NCBI GenBank assembly: GCA_965226755.1
Contig: CBDDDT010000001.1
Span: forward strand, 403,297-467,296
From: Bog-113 sp965226755
GTDB lineage: Bacteria > Acidobacteriota > Terriglobia > Bryobacterales > Bryobacteraceae
Reading direction: 5' to 3'
Length of the DNA stretch: 64,000 bases
The notes under the pieces are model-generated. The model ran no database searches, was not told the origin of the DNA, and saw only the letters and a program-made list of their open reading frames with translations. Of the stretch, positions 26,219 through 35,254 are shown one piece after another. The translations under genes and the position numbers were made by a program. Position 1 is the stretch's first letter; each line of letters begins with the position of its first letter.

Positions 26219-26935
26219 CTAACACGCGGACCGGAAGGAGCGGCGCGGGGCGAAGCGGTAGCGGATCAGGGTCCAGAGCGCGTGAAAGCCGTCGCGGGCC
26301 CGGATCTTCTTGCCATCCGCGATGCCCCGGGCGTTGTACGTGATGGGGACTTCGTGGATCGTATACCCAAGCCGGCGCAGCTTGGCGGTGGCTTCGGGGC
26401 AGAACTCAAATCGGCGGCAGTGGAAACGAAGCGGGCGAAGCACGGAGGCCCGAAAGGCTTTATACGCGGTGGCTTCGTCGGTGATGCGGGCGCCGAAAAG
26501 CAGATTCGCCGCGGCCGTGAGGATGGCGTTCGCGACGCGGTTAGGCAGCGCCATCCCGTGGGGATTTCCCAGAAAGCGGGAGCCATACACCACGTCGGCG
26601 GTACCATCGACGATGGGCGCGAGCAGCCGTCCGTAGTCGGCCGGGTCGTATTCCAGGTCGCCATCCTGAATGAGAATGATGTCCCCGGTGGCGCGTAGAA
26701 TTCCGGCGCGGATCGCGCTTCCCTTTCCGGCGTTGCGGAGTTCATGCTGCGCGACGACGAGTCCGGCGCGCGCGTGTTCGCGCAGCATGGGACCGGTTCC
26801 GTCGGTCGAACCGTCGTCAATCACGATGATCTCGCGGGTGCAGCCCTCCGGAAGCGGCGCTTGCCGAACGCGCGCCAGAACCTGTTCGAAGGTGCGGAAC
26901 TCGTTATAAACGGGGATGATGATGGAAACCTTCAT
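26219..26935 (-). CDS. Family 2 glycosyltransferase (dolichol-phosphate-mannose synthase-like)
   Basis: The 238-residue protein starts MKVSIIIPVYNEFRTFEQVL and has the GT-A signatures IVIDDGSTDGTG and LIQDGDLEYDP (DxD), then GSRFLGNPHG. It likely transfers a sugar from a nucleotide donor to a polyprenyl phosphate or protein acceptor at the inner membrane. The ATG at 26935 was chosen because upstream residues are antisense to the neighbouring gene. A GT39-like membrane transferase starts divergently 6 bp away, a typical donor/acceptor pairing. Confidence 0.87.
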   Translation of the reverse strand: MKVSIIIPVYNEFRTFEQVLARVRQAPLPEGCTREIIVIDDGSTDGTGPMLREHARAGLVVAQHELRNAGKGSAIRAGILRATGDIILIQDGDLEYDPADYGRLLAPIVDGTADVVYGSRFLGNPHGMALPNRVANAILTAAANLLFGARITDEATAYKAFRASVLRPLRFHCRRFEFCPEATAKLRRLGYTIHEVPITYNARGIADGKKIRARDGFHALWTLIRYRFAPRRSFRSAC

Positions 26936-26941
26936 CGAAGT

Positions 26942-28216
26942 TTGAGACGACGCTTGCGAACCGCTTTTCGATCCCTCCCCGTTATTGTGCTCCTCGCTCT
27001 GGCGCTCCGCGTCGGATACGCCTGGAATGATCGGGAGACGCATTCCGAGCGCGCGCTGAGTACCGTCCCCTTTCTTTTTGAGCCGGGGAACATCGCGGCT
27101 TCCGTCGCCGCCGGCAAGGGGTTCAGTTCCCCGCTCCGCGTCGAAAGCGGGCCCACGGCGTGGATGACGCCTCTCTATCCGCTTCTGCTGGCCGGGGTGT
27201 TCCGGGTCTTTGGAGCGTATACATTCCACGCCTGGGAAGCGGCGGTCGCTTTGAACATCCTGTTCGGGGTTCTGACGTGCATTCCCATCTTTTTGACGGG
27301 GCGGCGTGTCGGCGGCGCGGACGCCGGCGCGCTGGCGGCGTGGTTGTGGGCTTTGTTCCCGAATGCGTTGATCCTTCCGGCGGAGTCGATCTGGGATGCG
27401 TCGCTCGCGGCGTTGTTGGGGGCCTGCATTCTTTTCTTTACCCTGCGCGTGGCGGCCTCGCGAAGATGGCGGGCCTGGGCGGCCTATGGCGCGTTGTGGG
27501 GCGTCGCCTTGATGACGAGCGCCACGCTGGGGTTGGCGCTCCCGTTTCTTCTGGGTTGGATGGTTTGGCGGACGCGCGCCCTGCTCCTGCCGGGCGTGGC
27601 GGCCGGGATGATTGTGCTTTGCTGCGCGCCCTGGACCGTGCGCAATTTTGTGGCGATGCACGCGTTTGTGCCGCTGCGTTCGGTCGGCGGCGTCTCCTTA
27701 TGGATGGGAACCATCGATCCGGAGTTGGGGCGATGGCCGGGATCGTTCCACCCCTTGGCGGATTCGCGCGAACGCGCGCGATTTCTGGAGATGGGCGAGA
27801 TCGCGTACATGCGCGAGAAAGAACAAGTCGCGCTCGCTTTCATCGCCGCCCATCCGGGCACTGAGCTACGCTTGAGCGCCCAGCGGTTCGTGGCGCTTTG
27901 GGCGGGCGGCGCCATGCATCCGCTGAGCGCCTTTGTGCGGAACGGGTCGCTTTGGTTTCGCGTGGTGCTGCTCTTTAATCTGGCCGCGGCCCTGATGGGC
28001 TTGGTTGGGATCGTGCGATTGTTACAGCGGCGAAATCCGAATGGTTTTCCGGTCGCGATCGTCGCGATCGTGGTGCCTTGCGCGTTCTATTTAACGCTGG
28101 CTTCGGCACGGTACCGGCTGGTGGTGGATCCCGCGGTGATGGTGCTTGCGTCGGTGGGCGCGGTCGGATGCGCGCCCCGCTCCCGGTCTGCTCCGGCCTC
28201 CCTACGAGTGCGCTAG
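26942..28216 (+). CDS. GT39/ArnT-like multispanning membrane glycosyltransferase
   Basis: The 424-residue protein has about ten membrane segments beginning with LPVIVLLALALRVGYAW, and an early loop with SERALSTVPFLFEPGN and SPLRVESGPTAWMTPLYP like PMT_2/GT39 enzymes that use polyprenyl-phosphate sugars. The in-frame TTG at 26942 is the likely start; the longer upstream frame is antisense to the GT2 gene. It is divergent from GT2 by 6 bp, so the two promoters must overlap coding sequence. Its 3' end overlaps the convergent radical SAM gene by 15 bp. Confidence 0.72.
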   Translation: MRRRLRTAFRSLPVIVLLALALRVGYAWNDRETHSERALSTVPFLFEPGNIAASVAAGKGFSSPLRVESGPTAWMTPLYPLLLAGVFRVFGAYTFHAWEAAVALNILFGVLTCIPIFLTGRRVGGADAGALAAWLWALFPNALILPAESIWDASLAALLGACILFFTLRVAASRRWRAWAAYGALWGVALMTSATLGLALPFLLGWMVWRTRALLLPGVAAGMIVLCCAPWTVRNFVAMHAFVPLRSVGGVSLWMGTIDPELGRWPGSFHPLADSRERARFLEMGEIAYMREKEQVALAFIAAHPGTELRLSAQRFVALWAGGAMHPLSAFVRNGSLWFRVVLLFNLAAALMGLVGIVRLLQRRNPNGFPVAIVAIVVPCAFYLTLASARYRLVVDPAVMVLASVGAVGCAPRSRSAPASLRVR

Positions 28217-29743
28217 TTTGGCGCGCGTTTCGCAGACGCCTCTGCCGGGTGGGACTTGCAATTCCGGCATCGGCTTCGCCTGGAACAGCAGACGGCACGG
28301 CCTGGCGATGGCGCGCGCCAGCCAATTCGCTTTTCGAGCGCTATCGGCGGAGATTCCTGTTTTCGCGTACATCTGCCGGTAAAGTCTGGATATCAGCACA
28401 AAAGCCATGCGCCCGCGCAGCGTCGGAACGCATCGCGATCGATGCCAGATCGCCCCCATTGTGTAGAAACTGTCCCAGACGCCCTGCGTGCGCTCGCGGA
28501 TTTCTTCGGAGCTCATCGAAACATGCGGCGTCAGCATCTTTGGCCGATACTGCGGCGGAATCAACCAGAAGCGCGTGAGCGGCACCCCGTCAATCATCTG
28601 CGGATTTTGCGCTTGCGACTTCTCCCATTTGTCGAAGTCGACCGTACCCGGGAAAGGCGTCATCATTACGAACTGAGCGAACGTGATATCCGCTTCCTTG
28701 GCGAGCGCGGCGGTGGCTTCGAAAGTATCCGGCTTGTCCGTGGGAAGTCCGAAGATGAACGAACCCAGCACATGGACGCCATGTTTCCGAAACGTTTGCA
28801 GCTGTTTGACCAGACTGCCGCCGGAATAGTTGAAGTCTTTGAACACCGCCTTTAGTCCTTCCGGAGTCACGGCTTCCACTCCCACCAGGGCGCCCTTGAT
28901 TCGGGCATTTCTCATGGCGTCTAGAAACTCCGGATCTTCAGCCGCTTCCATCGTGATCTGGGTGAAGAACACCATATCCTTGGGAAGCTTCGCGAGCTGC
29001 GCCATCAGGACGAAACGCTCATCCCGAATGGCCTCCAGCGTGGCCGTTCGTTCCGCATTGCCCTGTTGTCTGGCCAGGCGCAGGTCGGTTTGCGTGACGG
29101 GATAAAAATTGTCGTCGGCAAGCGCGATGAAGCGGAAGCCTTGCCGCCGCAGCGCCACGATCTCCTGCATGACTCCGTCGGAGGCGCGCTGGCGCGGCTT
29201 CTGCCCGTCCGTGCGCCAGACGGAACAGAACGAGCAGTGCTTGGCGCACCCGCGCACCGTCTGGACCGAGGCCCACATGTAGCTCGCGGGCGGCATTAAA
29301 TCCCATCGCGCCGCCAGAAACTCATCCGGTTCGATCCGGCCGCCGTCGTAAATAGCCCGCAGGGAGCCGCTGAGGCAATCGTACAGAGCTTCGCTCCAGA
29401 TGACATCCCCATCGCCCTTGACCACGGCGTGAGCGCCGCCCAACGCCATGCTCTCCTCCGGAAATAAAGTCGCGTGGATGCCGCCGTAGATGACCCAGGC
29501 GCCGCGCGAGCGGGCGATCTTTCCCACTTCATAGCCGCGGAGGGCATTGCCGGTGTGAATGCCAATGCCCACGATGTCGCCTGCCTGGATTGTCTCCGGG
29601 ACTAGCTGTTCCAGCGTCTCGTCGCAGATCACGGCATCCCCGAAGGGTTCCGGCGTTGCCGCCGCCAGAACATACAGCCACCGGGGAGTGATGACGGCGG
29701 TTCCGAACGACATATCGCTCGGATTGATCAAACGTACTCGCAT
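28202..29743 (-). CDS. B12-binding-domain radical SAM protein
   Basis: The 513-residue protein has an N-terminal cobalamin-binding Rossmann domain (GIGIHTGNALRGYEVGKIAR, YGGIHATLFPEE) and a radical SAM domain with the cluster motif CAKHCSFC (about residue 173). The C-terminal region is family typical (FIFGLPTDKPDTFEATAALAK, PFPGTVDFDKW). Members carry out methylations or rearrangements, such as hopanoid or tetrapyrrole chemistry; the substrate here is unknown. ATG 29743 with an adjacent AAGGGA was preferred over GTG 29761. Confidence 0.85.
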   Translation of the reverse strand: MRVRLINPSDMSFGTAVITPRWLYVLAAATPEPFGDAVICDETLEQLVPETIQAGDIVGIGIHTGNALRGYEVGKIARSRGAWVIYGGIHATLFPEESMALGGAHAVVKGDGDVIWSEALYDCLSGSLRAIYDGGRIEPDEFLAARWDLMPPASYMWASVQTVRGCAKHCSFCSVWRTDGQKPRQRASDGVMQEIVALRRQGFRFIALADDNFYPVTQTDLRLARQQGNAERTATLEAIRDERFVLMAQLAKLPKDMVFFTQITMEAAEDPEFLDAMRNARIKGALVGVEAVTPEGLKAVFKDFNYSGGSLVKQLQTFRKHGVHVLGSFIFGLPTDKPDTFEATAALAKEADITFAQFVMMTPFPGTVDFDKWEKSQAQNPQMIDGVPLTRFWLIPPQYRPKMLTPHVSMSSEEIRERTQGVWDSFYTMGAIWHRSRCVPTLRGRMAFVLISRLYRQMYAKTGISADSARKANWLARAIARPCRLLFQAKPMPELQVPPGRGVCETRAKLAHS

Positions 29744-29963
29744 TCCCTTCGGAATATTCACTACGCCTTCAGCCGGAAGTGTTCCTATTTGAACGAAATT
29801 CGAAAAAGATTTCGGAAGCGGATTAGGTGTATTTTCTTGAATTGAGCGTGGCAGGTATTCAATATGTTATCAGGAAGCCCATTTTGGCCGCCTCCGTCTC
29901 GCCCCGAATTTCCGCGCATTTGACCAGACCAAATTCTCCGCCAGTCGAAGTAGACTGTTGGGG
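29744..29963 (+). promoter_or_regulatory. Divergent gap with a putative leaderless promoter for the sugar dehydrogenase
   Basis: The AT-richer gap between the radical SAM gene and the dehydrogenase contains TTGAAT/ATTCAA (29837-29862, an inverted repeat) and a TAGACT box (29951-29956) that ends 7 nt before ATG 29964. No gene is seen in it. Confidence 0.4.
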
Positions 29964-31121
29964 ATGATCGGGAAACCGGCTGTTGGCATCGGCATGATCG
30001 GGTATAAGTTCATGGGCAAAGCTCATTCGAACGCGTACCGGCAGATCAATCAGTTTTTTGACCTGCCCCTCAGAACGCGGCTGAAAACGATTGTAGGGCG
30101 CGATCCGGCCAAGGTGGGCGCCATGGCGGAGCGCTGGGGATGGGAGTCCTCCACAAGCGACTGGCGGCGCGTGGTGGACGACCCCGAAATTCAGATTGTG
30201 GACATCTGCTCGCCGAATAATACCCATCTGGAAATCGCGCTGGCGGCGCTTGAGGCCGGCAAGGTGGTCGCGTGCGAGAAGCCGCTGGCGATGAACGGCG
30301 CGCAGGCCCGGGAGATGGCCGCGTCCGCGCGCGCCCATGGCAACATCAATACGGTTTGGTTCAATTACCGGCGCGTGCCCGCCATCGCGTTTGCCCGCCA
30401 GTTGATCGACGAAGGAAGGATCGGACGCATTTTCCACTTCCGCGCGCTCTACCTCCAAGACTGGACACTGGATCCATCCGTGCCGCTGCTCTGGCGCATG
30501 GACAAAGACGTGGCTGGTTCGGGCGTTACCGGCGACCTGCATTCGCATATCGTCGACCTTTCCAACTACCTTGCCGGCGAGATCACGGCCGTAGCCGGCG
30601 CAAGCGCGATCTTCATCCCCGAACGCGATCTTCCCGAGGGCGGCAAGGCGAAGGTGGAGATTGAGGACGCTTCGGTTTTTGTAGCCCGCTACGCCGATGG
30701 CGCGATCGGCCATTTCGAGGCCACCCGTTTCGCCAACGGACGCAAGAACGGGAACACGTTTGAAGTCAATGGCGAGTACGGCAGCCTTTACTTCGATTTG
30801 GAAGACATGTCGCGGCTGTGGTACTTCGATTCGCGCGAGGCGAAACACGTCCAGGGCTGGCGTAAGATCTCCGTGTGGGAAGAAGTCCATCCGTATATGA
30901 AGCAATGGTGGGTGCCCGGATGCGCCATCGGATACGAGCACACCTTCGGCAATCAGGCGGCCGATTTGGTGACCGCGGTCGCCGAAGGCCGGCCCATGCA
31001 GCCGGACTTTGACGACGGGCTGCGCTGCCAGCTGGTGCTGGACGCGGTGCTGGAGGCTTGCGCTACAGATCGGTGGGTGACCGTTGAGAGAATGGAAGCA
31101 GGGGGGAGCGAAACAAGATGA
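29964..31121 (+). CDS. Gfo/Idh/MocA-family sugar dehydrogenase
   Basis: The 385-residue NAD(P)-dependent oxidoreductase begins with the Rossmann glycine motif GIGMIGYKFMGKAHSNAY, continues to VDICSPNNTHLEIA and the family's CEKPLAMNGAQ (catalytic Lys), and ends in the alpha/beta substrate domain with DLHSHIVDLSNYL. It would oxidise a sugar, inositol or sugar derivative in the cytoplasm. The ATG at 29964 was preferred to a TTG two codons upstream. Its stop overlaps the next gene by 4 bp (ATGA), so the two form one catabolic unit. Confidence 0.92.
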   Translation: MIGKPAVGIGMIGYKFMGKAHSNAYRQINQFFDLPLRTRLKTIVGRDPAKVGAMAERWGWESSTSDWRRVVDDPEIQIVDICSPNNTHLEIALAALEAGKVVACEKPLAMNGAQAREMAASARAHGNINTVWFNYRRVPAIAFARQLIDEGRIGRIFHFRALYLQDWTLDPSVPLLWRMDKDVAGSGVTGDLHSHIVDLSNYLAGEITAVAGASAIFIPERDLPEGGKAKVEIEDASVFVARYADGAIGHFEATRFANGRKNGNTFEVNGEYGSLYFDLEDMSRLWYFDSREAKHVQGWRKISVWEEVHPYMKQWWVPGCAIGYEHTFGNQAADLVTAVAEGRPMQPDFDDGLRCQLVLDAVLEACATDRWVTVERMEAGGSETR

Positions 31122-32020
31122 AGATTTCTCTGGGAAGCTGGGCGTTTTCGTTCGGCCCATATTCGGAAAATCCGGTCTCGTTTGAAGATACGGCGAAGCG
31201 CATGTCGAGCGCGGGTTATGACGGAATCGAGATTTGCGGCTTTCCGCCGCACATCACCCTGGAGGCGTATCCGGACGCGGCGTCCCGGCAGCGCCTGGTT
31301 CGATTTCTTAGTGATCTCGGTCTGGGCGTCTCCGGCTACGCCGCTGATTTTTCCGGCGTGAATCCGGTCACCGAAGGCAGCCGCGAAAAGTATTTGGAGT
31401 TATTCCGGCGCAATGTGAACATGTGCGTGGATCTCGGGAGCCCCACCATCCGGGTGGACACGATTGCGGCGCCGGGCTCGGTTCCCGACGATCAATACGC
31501 GGCCGCGTTCCGCAGAGTGTCGGACCTGTGGCGCGAAGCGGCGCGGATCGCGCAGGACGCCGGAATCCGCATGGTGTGGGAATTCGAGCCGGGGTTCCTG
31601 TTCAATAAGCCCTCGGAAGTGCTGCGGATGCATCAGGAAGTCGGGCATCCGAACTTCATGATCCTGTTCGATACTTCGCATGCTTATATGTGCGGCGTGG
31701 TGGCCGCGCGCCAGCATGGGCCCAAGGATGTGCTGCTGGGAGGCGTCGCGGAGTTCCTGGATAAACTGAGCGGACGCATCGGGGCCATTCACCTGATCGA
31801 CAGCGACGGAAGTCTGCATGGCGACGAAACCAGCACGCACGCGCCGTTCGGCATGGGCTATGTCGATTTCCAGGCGCTGACCCCAAAGCTCCTGCAAGTG
31901 CCCAATATCGAGTGGTGGACCATCGATATGTGCTTCTGGGCGGGCTCCTGGGAACTGGTGGAATCGAGCCGCGAATTTGTGGCGAACCTGCTGGCGAAGC
32001 ACGTGGCCTTCGCGAACTGA
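31118..32020 (+). CDS. Sugar phosphate isomerase/epimerase (xylose-isomerase-like TIM barrel)
   Basis: The 300-residue protein begins MKISLGSWAFSFGPY and has the AP-endonuclease-2/xylose-isomerase barrel elements GYDGIEICGF, MVWEFEPGFLF (metal Glu), ILFDTSHAYM (metal Asp/His) and AIHLIDSDG. It likely interconverts the keto-sugar made by the upstream dehydrogenase. Translation is coupled by a 4-bp overlap. Convergent with tolC-like gene 21 bp away. Confidence 0.9.
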   Translation: MKISLGSWAFSFGPYSENPVSFEDTAKRMSSAGYDGIEICGFPPHITLEAYPDAASRQRLVRFLSDLGLGVSGYAADFSGVNPVTEGSREKYLELFRRNVNMCVDLGSPTIRVDTIAAPGSVPDDQYAAAFRRVSDLWREAARIAQDAGIRMVWEFEPGFLFNKPSEVLRMHQEVGHPNFMILFDTSHAYMCGVVAARQHGPKDVLLGGVAEFLDKLSGRIGAIHLIDSDGSLHGDETSTHAPFGMGYVDFQALTPKLLQVPNIEWWTIDMCFWAGSWELVESSREFVANLLAKHVAFAN

Positions 32021-32041
32021 ATCGATCGCCCCGGCCTTGTC

Positions 32042-33319
32042 TTAATTCAGCGAAGCCACCAGTTGGCCCGTTTCCCGGAGCACGGTCAGGCGCGCTCGTT
32101 CAGCGGCGTACTGCGCGTCGTAGAAGGCCAGCCATTTTTCATTTTCGACAATGCGGGCTTCTTCAACCTGCCGCAGCCCGGACCGGCCTTCCGTCATCTG
32201 GGCCAGCAGCACGCTGAGCGATTCGCGAGCTAGATCCAGATCGGCCTGCGTGACGTCTTTCGCCATCTGCCCTTTTTGCAGATCCTGATAGGCCTGATGG
32301 ATATCGAGAATGATGCGGTTGCGCGCGGAATTGTACTGGACGCGAATCTTGGATCGATCGGCCTCCGCTTGCATGACTTGGGCGTTGATCCCGGGCCCGG
32401 GCAGCAGCGGAAGAGCGAACGCCATCCCCAGTTCCTCGTTGTTGCGTTGGAATTTCACGAAATATTGATCCAGGTGATTGAAGCGCGAGAACAGCGCGTA
32501 TTGGGCGATGAGATCGACATGCGGAAGCCGCTGCGCCTTATCTCCCTTGATTTCGAGACCCTTCGCGATAAGGGCGGATTCCATGCGGCGCAGGTCTTTG
32601 TTCGAAGCGAGCGCGCTGGTCACGGCGGCCTCTTCAGACTCCGGCAGCGGGCCGGGGGACGTTTCTTCACCGGAGGTTCGCACATGATCGTCGGCCCCGT
32701 AGCCGAGCACGACGGCGAGCGATCGCTCGGAGGCGTCCTGGTCTGAATCGATATCCTGCGAGCGCTGCTCGGCGCGTTTCAACTCCACGATCGCGCGCTT
32801 TTCTTCAAGAGGCAGTTCATACCCTTCTTCCACGCGGCTGCGGGCCGTGGCGGCAACCTTGGTGAGGCTTTCCACTTGCCGCCGGGCGACATCGCCGAGA
32901 CGCGCGGCGCGTTCCAGATCCAGGTACAGCGACGCGGTGCGGAACGCGATCTCGTCGCGTTTGGAAGCCGTCCCTATGGCGGCTCCGCGCGCATTTTCCC
33001 GAGCCTGCGCCAGAATGTAGGTTTGCTGGCGGTTGTACACGAAGGAAGAGGCCTTGGCGTTGAAGATGGCCGGCGCCGATCCTTCGACGCTCTGCGGGTA
33101 TCCATTGGTGTAAGCCAGACCGCTTCCAGCGTCCAGACGGGGGATGAACGGATCGCGGGCTAGGCGAATGCCCTGGGCGGCCTTGAGCTCGTCCAACCGC
33201 GCCATCACGACATCGGGGTTCTCGTTGAGAGCGCGATCGACAGCCTGCTTCATGGTCAGGCTGTAATCCGCGCCGGGCATGATGGCCGGAAGAACTAAGA
33301 GCAGAGAAAATCGAAACAT
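32042..33319 (-). CDS. TolC-family outer-membrane efflux protein
   Basis: The 425-residue protein has a short leader (FRFSLLLVLPAIMPGADYSL), then two repeated helix-rich halves typical of TolC (SLTMKQAVDRALNENPDV and EAAVTSALASNKDLRRME), with long coiled-coil segments. It forms the outer-membrane exit duct of tripartite pumps. The start at 33319 follows a TAAACT box by 7 nt. No membrane-fusion or pump gene is adjacent, so it is an orphan here. Confidence 0.85.
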   Translation of the reverse strand: MFRFSLLLVLPAIMPGADYSLTMKQAVDRALNENPDVVMARLDELKAAQGIRLARDPFIPRLDAGSGLAYTNGYPQSVEGSAPAIFNAKASSFVYNRQQTYILAQARENARGAAIGTASKRDEIAFRTASLYLDLERAARLGDVARRQVESLTKVAATARSRVEEGYELPLEEKRAIVELKRAEQRSQDIDSDQDASERSLAVVLGYGADDHVRTSGEETSPGPLPESEEAAVTSALASNKDLRRMESALIAKGLEIKGDKAQRLPHVDLIAQYALFSRFNHLDQYFVKFQRNNEELGMAFALPLLPGPGINAQVMQAEADRSKIRVQYNSARNRIILDIHQAYQDLQKGQMAKDVTQADLDLARESLSVLLAQMTEGRSGLRQVEEARIVENEKWLAFYDAQYAAERARLTVLRETGQLVASLN

Positions 33320-33351
33320 GAAGACCAGTTTAGTGGTCGTTTGGTAACGGC

Positions 33352-34692
33352 CTACTTCTCGCGGCGGGGTCCTTCGCCATACCAGTTCCAACCTGGCTCG
33401 GGGCGGCTGCCGTGCCGCGCCAGCCACGCATCCACGCGCGCGTTCACCGGAACATGTCGTTCCGGCACGGCCGCGCCCGCCGCGGCCAGGAATTCCAGAA
33501 TCGCGATGTAAACGTCGGGATCGCCGCCATGCGCAGCCGACCATAGCGTTTGTCCCAGCACGGTTCCGCCGTACCGGTTCCGCGCCTCCAGCGGCGGGTT
33601 ATGGCGCAACAGCAGCTCGACTGTGCCCAGATGTCCGCCGATCGCCGCCAGATGCAATGCGGTTTGGCCCTCCCGGTTCTGCGTTAGCGGATCCGCGCCC
33701 TTCCCGAGCAGGTAAGCGACAACGCTGGTGTGACCGTAGCTGGCGCTATAGAGAAATCCTTCCGCCAGTTGATCTTTGGCGGCGTCCGGCCGCAAGCTCC
33801 CGTTTTCCTCGAAGAAAGTCTTGACGGCATCCAGCCGTCCCAGCGCGGCGGCGCCCGCGAGATTCAACGGAGCGCCCCGGCTGGCGAGAAACGCGGCCGC
33901 TTGCGGACACCCGTTCGCCACGCAGCCGATCACGATGGACAGGCTGTTCCCGGAGATTGAGAGCTCTTCCATTTTCGCGCCATGGTCCAGGAGTTTCTGG
34001 AGCAGCGCTTCCTGTACGCCGGCGCGCTTTGGATGGCCGCTGGTGGCCGCCAAACCTAACGTGGTGCATCTACCGCCATACACGTTCGCGGTGGCGTCGA
34101 CGCGCGCGCCGGCCTGCAACAGAATCTCCGCTACTTCGACGATATTCCGGGGCGTCTTCTGCCGAAAGTCTTCCACGCCGTTCGCGGAAACATAGTGCAG
34201 CAGCGTGGCGCCGTGTTCGCGCGTGGAACTTGCGCGGACAAGCGCCGCGTCCTCACTGAGCAAACGCTTCAGCGTCCCGACTTCACCGGCGACGATCGCG
34301 TCAGCCGCCGCTTCAAACCTGGAGACTGTCGAACTGCCGCGCGCGAGCGCCTCTAAATGCGTGGCGAACTTCGGCCAACTCTCAAAGCCATGCGACCGCG
34401 CGATTACGAACTGGGCGCCAGTCAGTGAGCATCCGTCGGCGCTTTCCAGCAACTTGCGCCTCGCGAAATCCTCAACTTCACGGATCCAGCTATTGATCCG
34501 CTCCCGGCTTTGTCCCGAGTTCTCCGACGGCTTTAGCGCCATGAGGCTGCCCACCCACTGTTCGGCCCAATCGCCGACAGCTTTCGGATTTCCTGATCTG
34601 CAAGCGGCAGTCAGCTCTTTTGCGAGTTTTCTGTAACGCTCCAGGTTTGAGCGCGGCGGAAGCGGGAGCGCGGAGTGCGGGTTGGGAAACAA
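33352..34692 (-). CDS. Ankyrin-repeat protein
   Basis: The roughly 446-residue protein has a charged helical N-terminal region (SNLERYRKLAKELTAACRSG) and at least five ankyrin repeats, for example TLLHYVSANG, TLGLAATSGHPKRAGVQEALLQ and TALHLAAIGGHLGTVELLL. It has no signal peptide and probably works as a protein-binding scaffold in the cytoplasm. The TTG at 34692 has a well-placed AAGGAG 5 nt upstream; a GTG 15 nt further up is the alternative. It is divergent from the Hsp15 gene. Confidence 0.85.
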   Translation of the reverse strand: MFPNPHSALPLPPRSNLERYRKLAKELTAACRSGNPKAVGDWAEQWVGSLMALKPSENSGQSRERINSWIREVEDFARRKLLESADGCSLTGAQFVIARSHGFESWPKFATHLEALARGSSTVSRFEAAADAIVAGEVGTLKRLLSEDAALVRASSTREHGATLLHYVSANGVEDFRQKTPRNIVEVAEILLQAGARVDATANVYGGRCTTLGLAATSGHPKRAGVQEALLQKLLDHGAKMEELSISGNSLSIVIGCVANGCPQAAAFLASRGAPLNLAGAAALGRLDAVKTFFEENGSLRPDAAKDQLAEGFLYSASYGHTSVVAYLLGKGADPLTQNREGQTALHLAAIGGHLGTVELLLRHNPPLEARNRYGGTVLGQTLWSAAHGGDPDVYIAILEFLAAAGAAVPERHVPVNARVDAWLARHGSRPEPGWNWYGEGPRREK

Positions 34693-34740
34693 AGAAACTC
34701 CTTTCACTGCTTGCCTGGAATCCGCCCAATCAGGCTGAAA

Positions 34741-34757
34741 GAAGGTTCGTAACCTTC
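34741..34757. repeat. Small perfect hairpin upstream of the ankyrin gene
   Basis: GAAGGTT and AACCTTC form a 7-bp stem around the loop CGT. It lies in the divergent ankyrin/hslR gap and could be a leader element of the ankyrin mRNA. Confidence 0.4.
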
Positions 34758-34773
34758 GTGGATCGAAGTGGGT

Positions 34774-34818
34774 GGGCAGCGCCCTTTCCGCGGATTGGAT
34801 GCGCCCCTCGCGCTGCCC
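34774..34818. repeat. 9-bp inverted repeat in the ankyrin/hslR gap
   Basis: GGGCAGCGC (34774-34782) and GCGCTGCCC (34810-34818) are exact inverse copies with a 27-nt spacer, immediately before the AT-rich box ACTATATAAC. The pair could be an operator or a leader stem for the minus-strand ankyrin gene. Confidence 0.4.
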
Positions 34819-34882
34819 TTACTATATAACGCGCGAGGCCTGAGACTCCGCTTCGTCGAGAGAATGAGAAACTATAATTCGC

Positions 34883-35254
34883 GTGCGCATAGACAAGTGG
34901 CTCTGGGCTGCCCGATTCTTCAAGACTCGTTCGCTCGCGGCGCATGCGTGTGAACTCGGCAGGATTGAATCCAACGGTCAGCTGGTCAAACCTTCCCGCG
35001 AGATCCGGACCGGAGACTTACTCAAAGTGAGCAATGAGGGCGGCGACTTTCAGGTGCACGTTCTGGCTCTCAGCGAGACGCGCGGACCGGCGGCGGCGGC
35101 CCAGATGCTCTATCGTGAGACCGAGGCCAGCCGGGAAGCCCGTCTAAAACTAGCGGAAGATCGCAAAGCCATGCCGCGCTTCGACGCATCGCGAGCCGGT
35201 AAGCTGTCCAAACGAAACCGCCGCGAATTCGAGCGCCTGCGAGGACGAGCGTGA
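34883..35254 (+). CDS. hslR: S4-domain RNA-binding heat shock protein Hsp15
   Basis: The 123-residue protein opens with the S4 signature MRIDKWLWAARFFKTRSLA and continues through GRIESNGQLVKPSREIRTGD, as in Hsp15, which binds stalled 50S subunits carrying peptidyl-tRNA. The C-terminus is basic and helical (AGKLSKRNRREFERLRGR). The start is GTG 34883, with a TATAAT box only 4 nt upstream. Its stop overlaps the next gene start by 4 bp (GTGA). Confidence 0.9.
   Translation: MRIDKWLWAARFFKTRSLAAHACELGRIESNGQLVKPSREIRTGDLLKVSNEGGDFQVHVLALSETRGPAAAAQMLYRETEASREARLKLAEDRKAMPRFDASRAGKLSKRNRREFERLRGRA

Noticed and set aside
25505..26698. Plus-strand ORF of 397 codons across the DapA-like and GT2 genes
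   Set aside because: It spans two convincing genes on the other strand and has no coherent domain.
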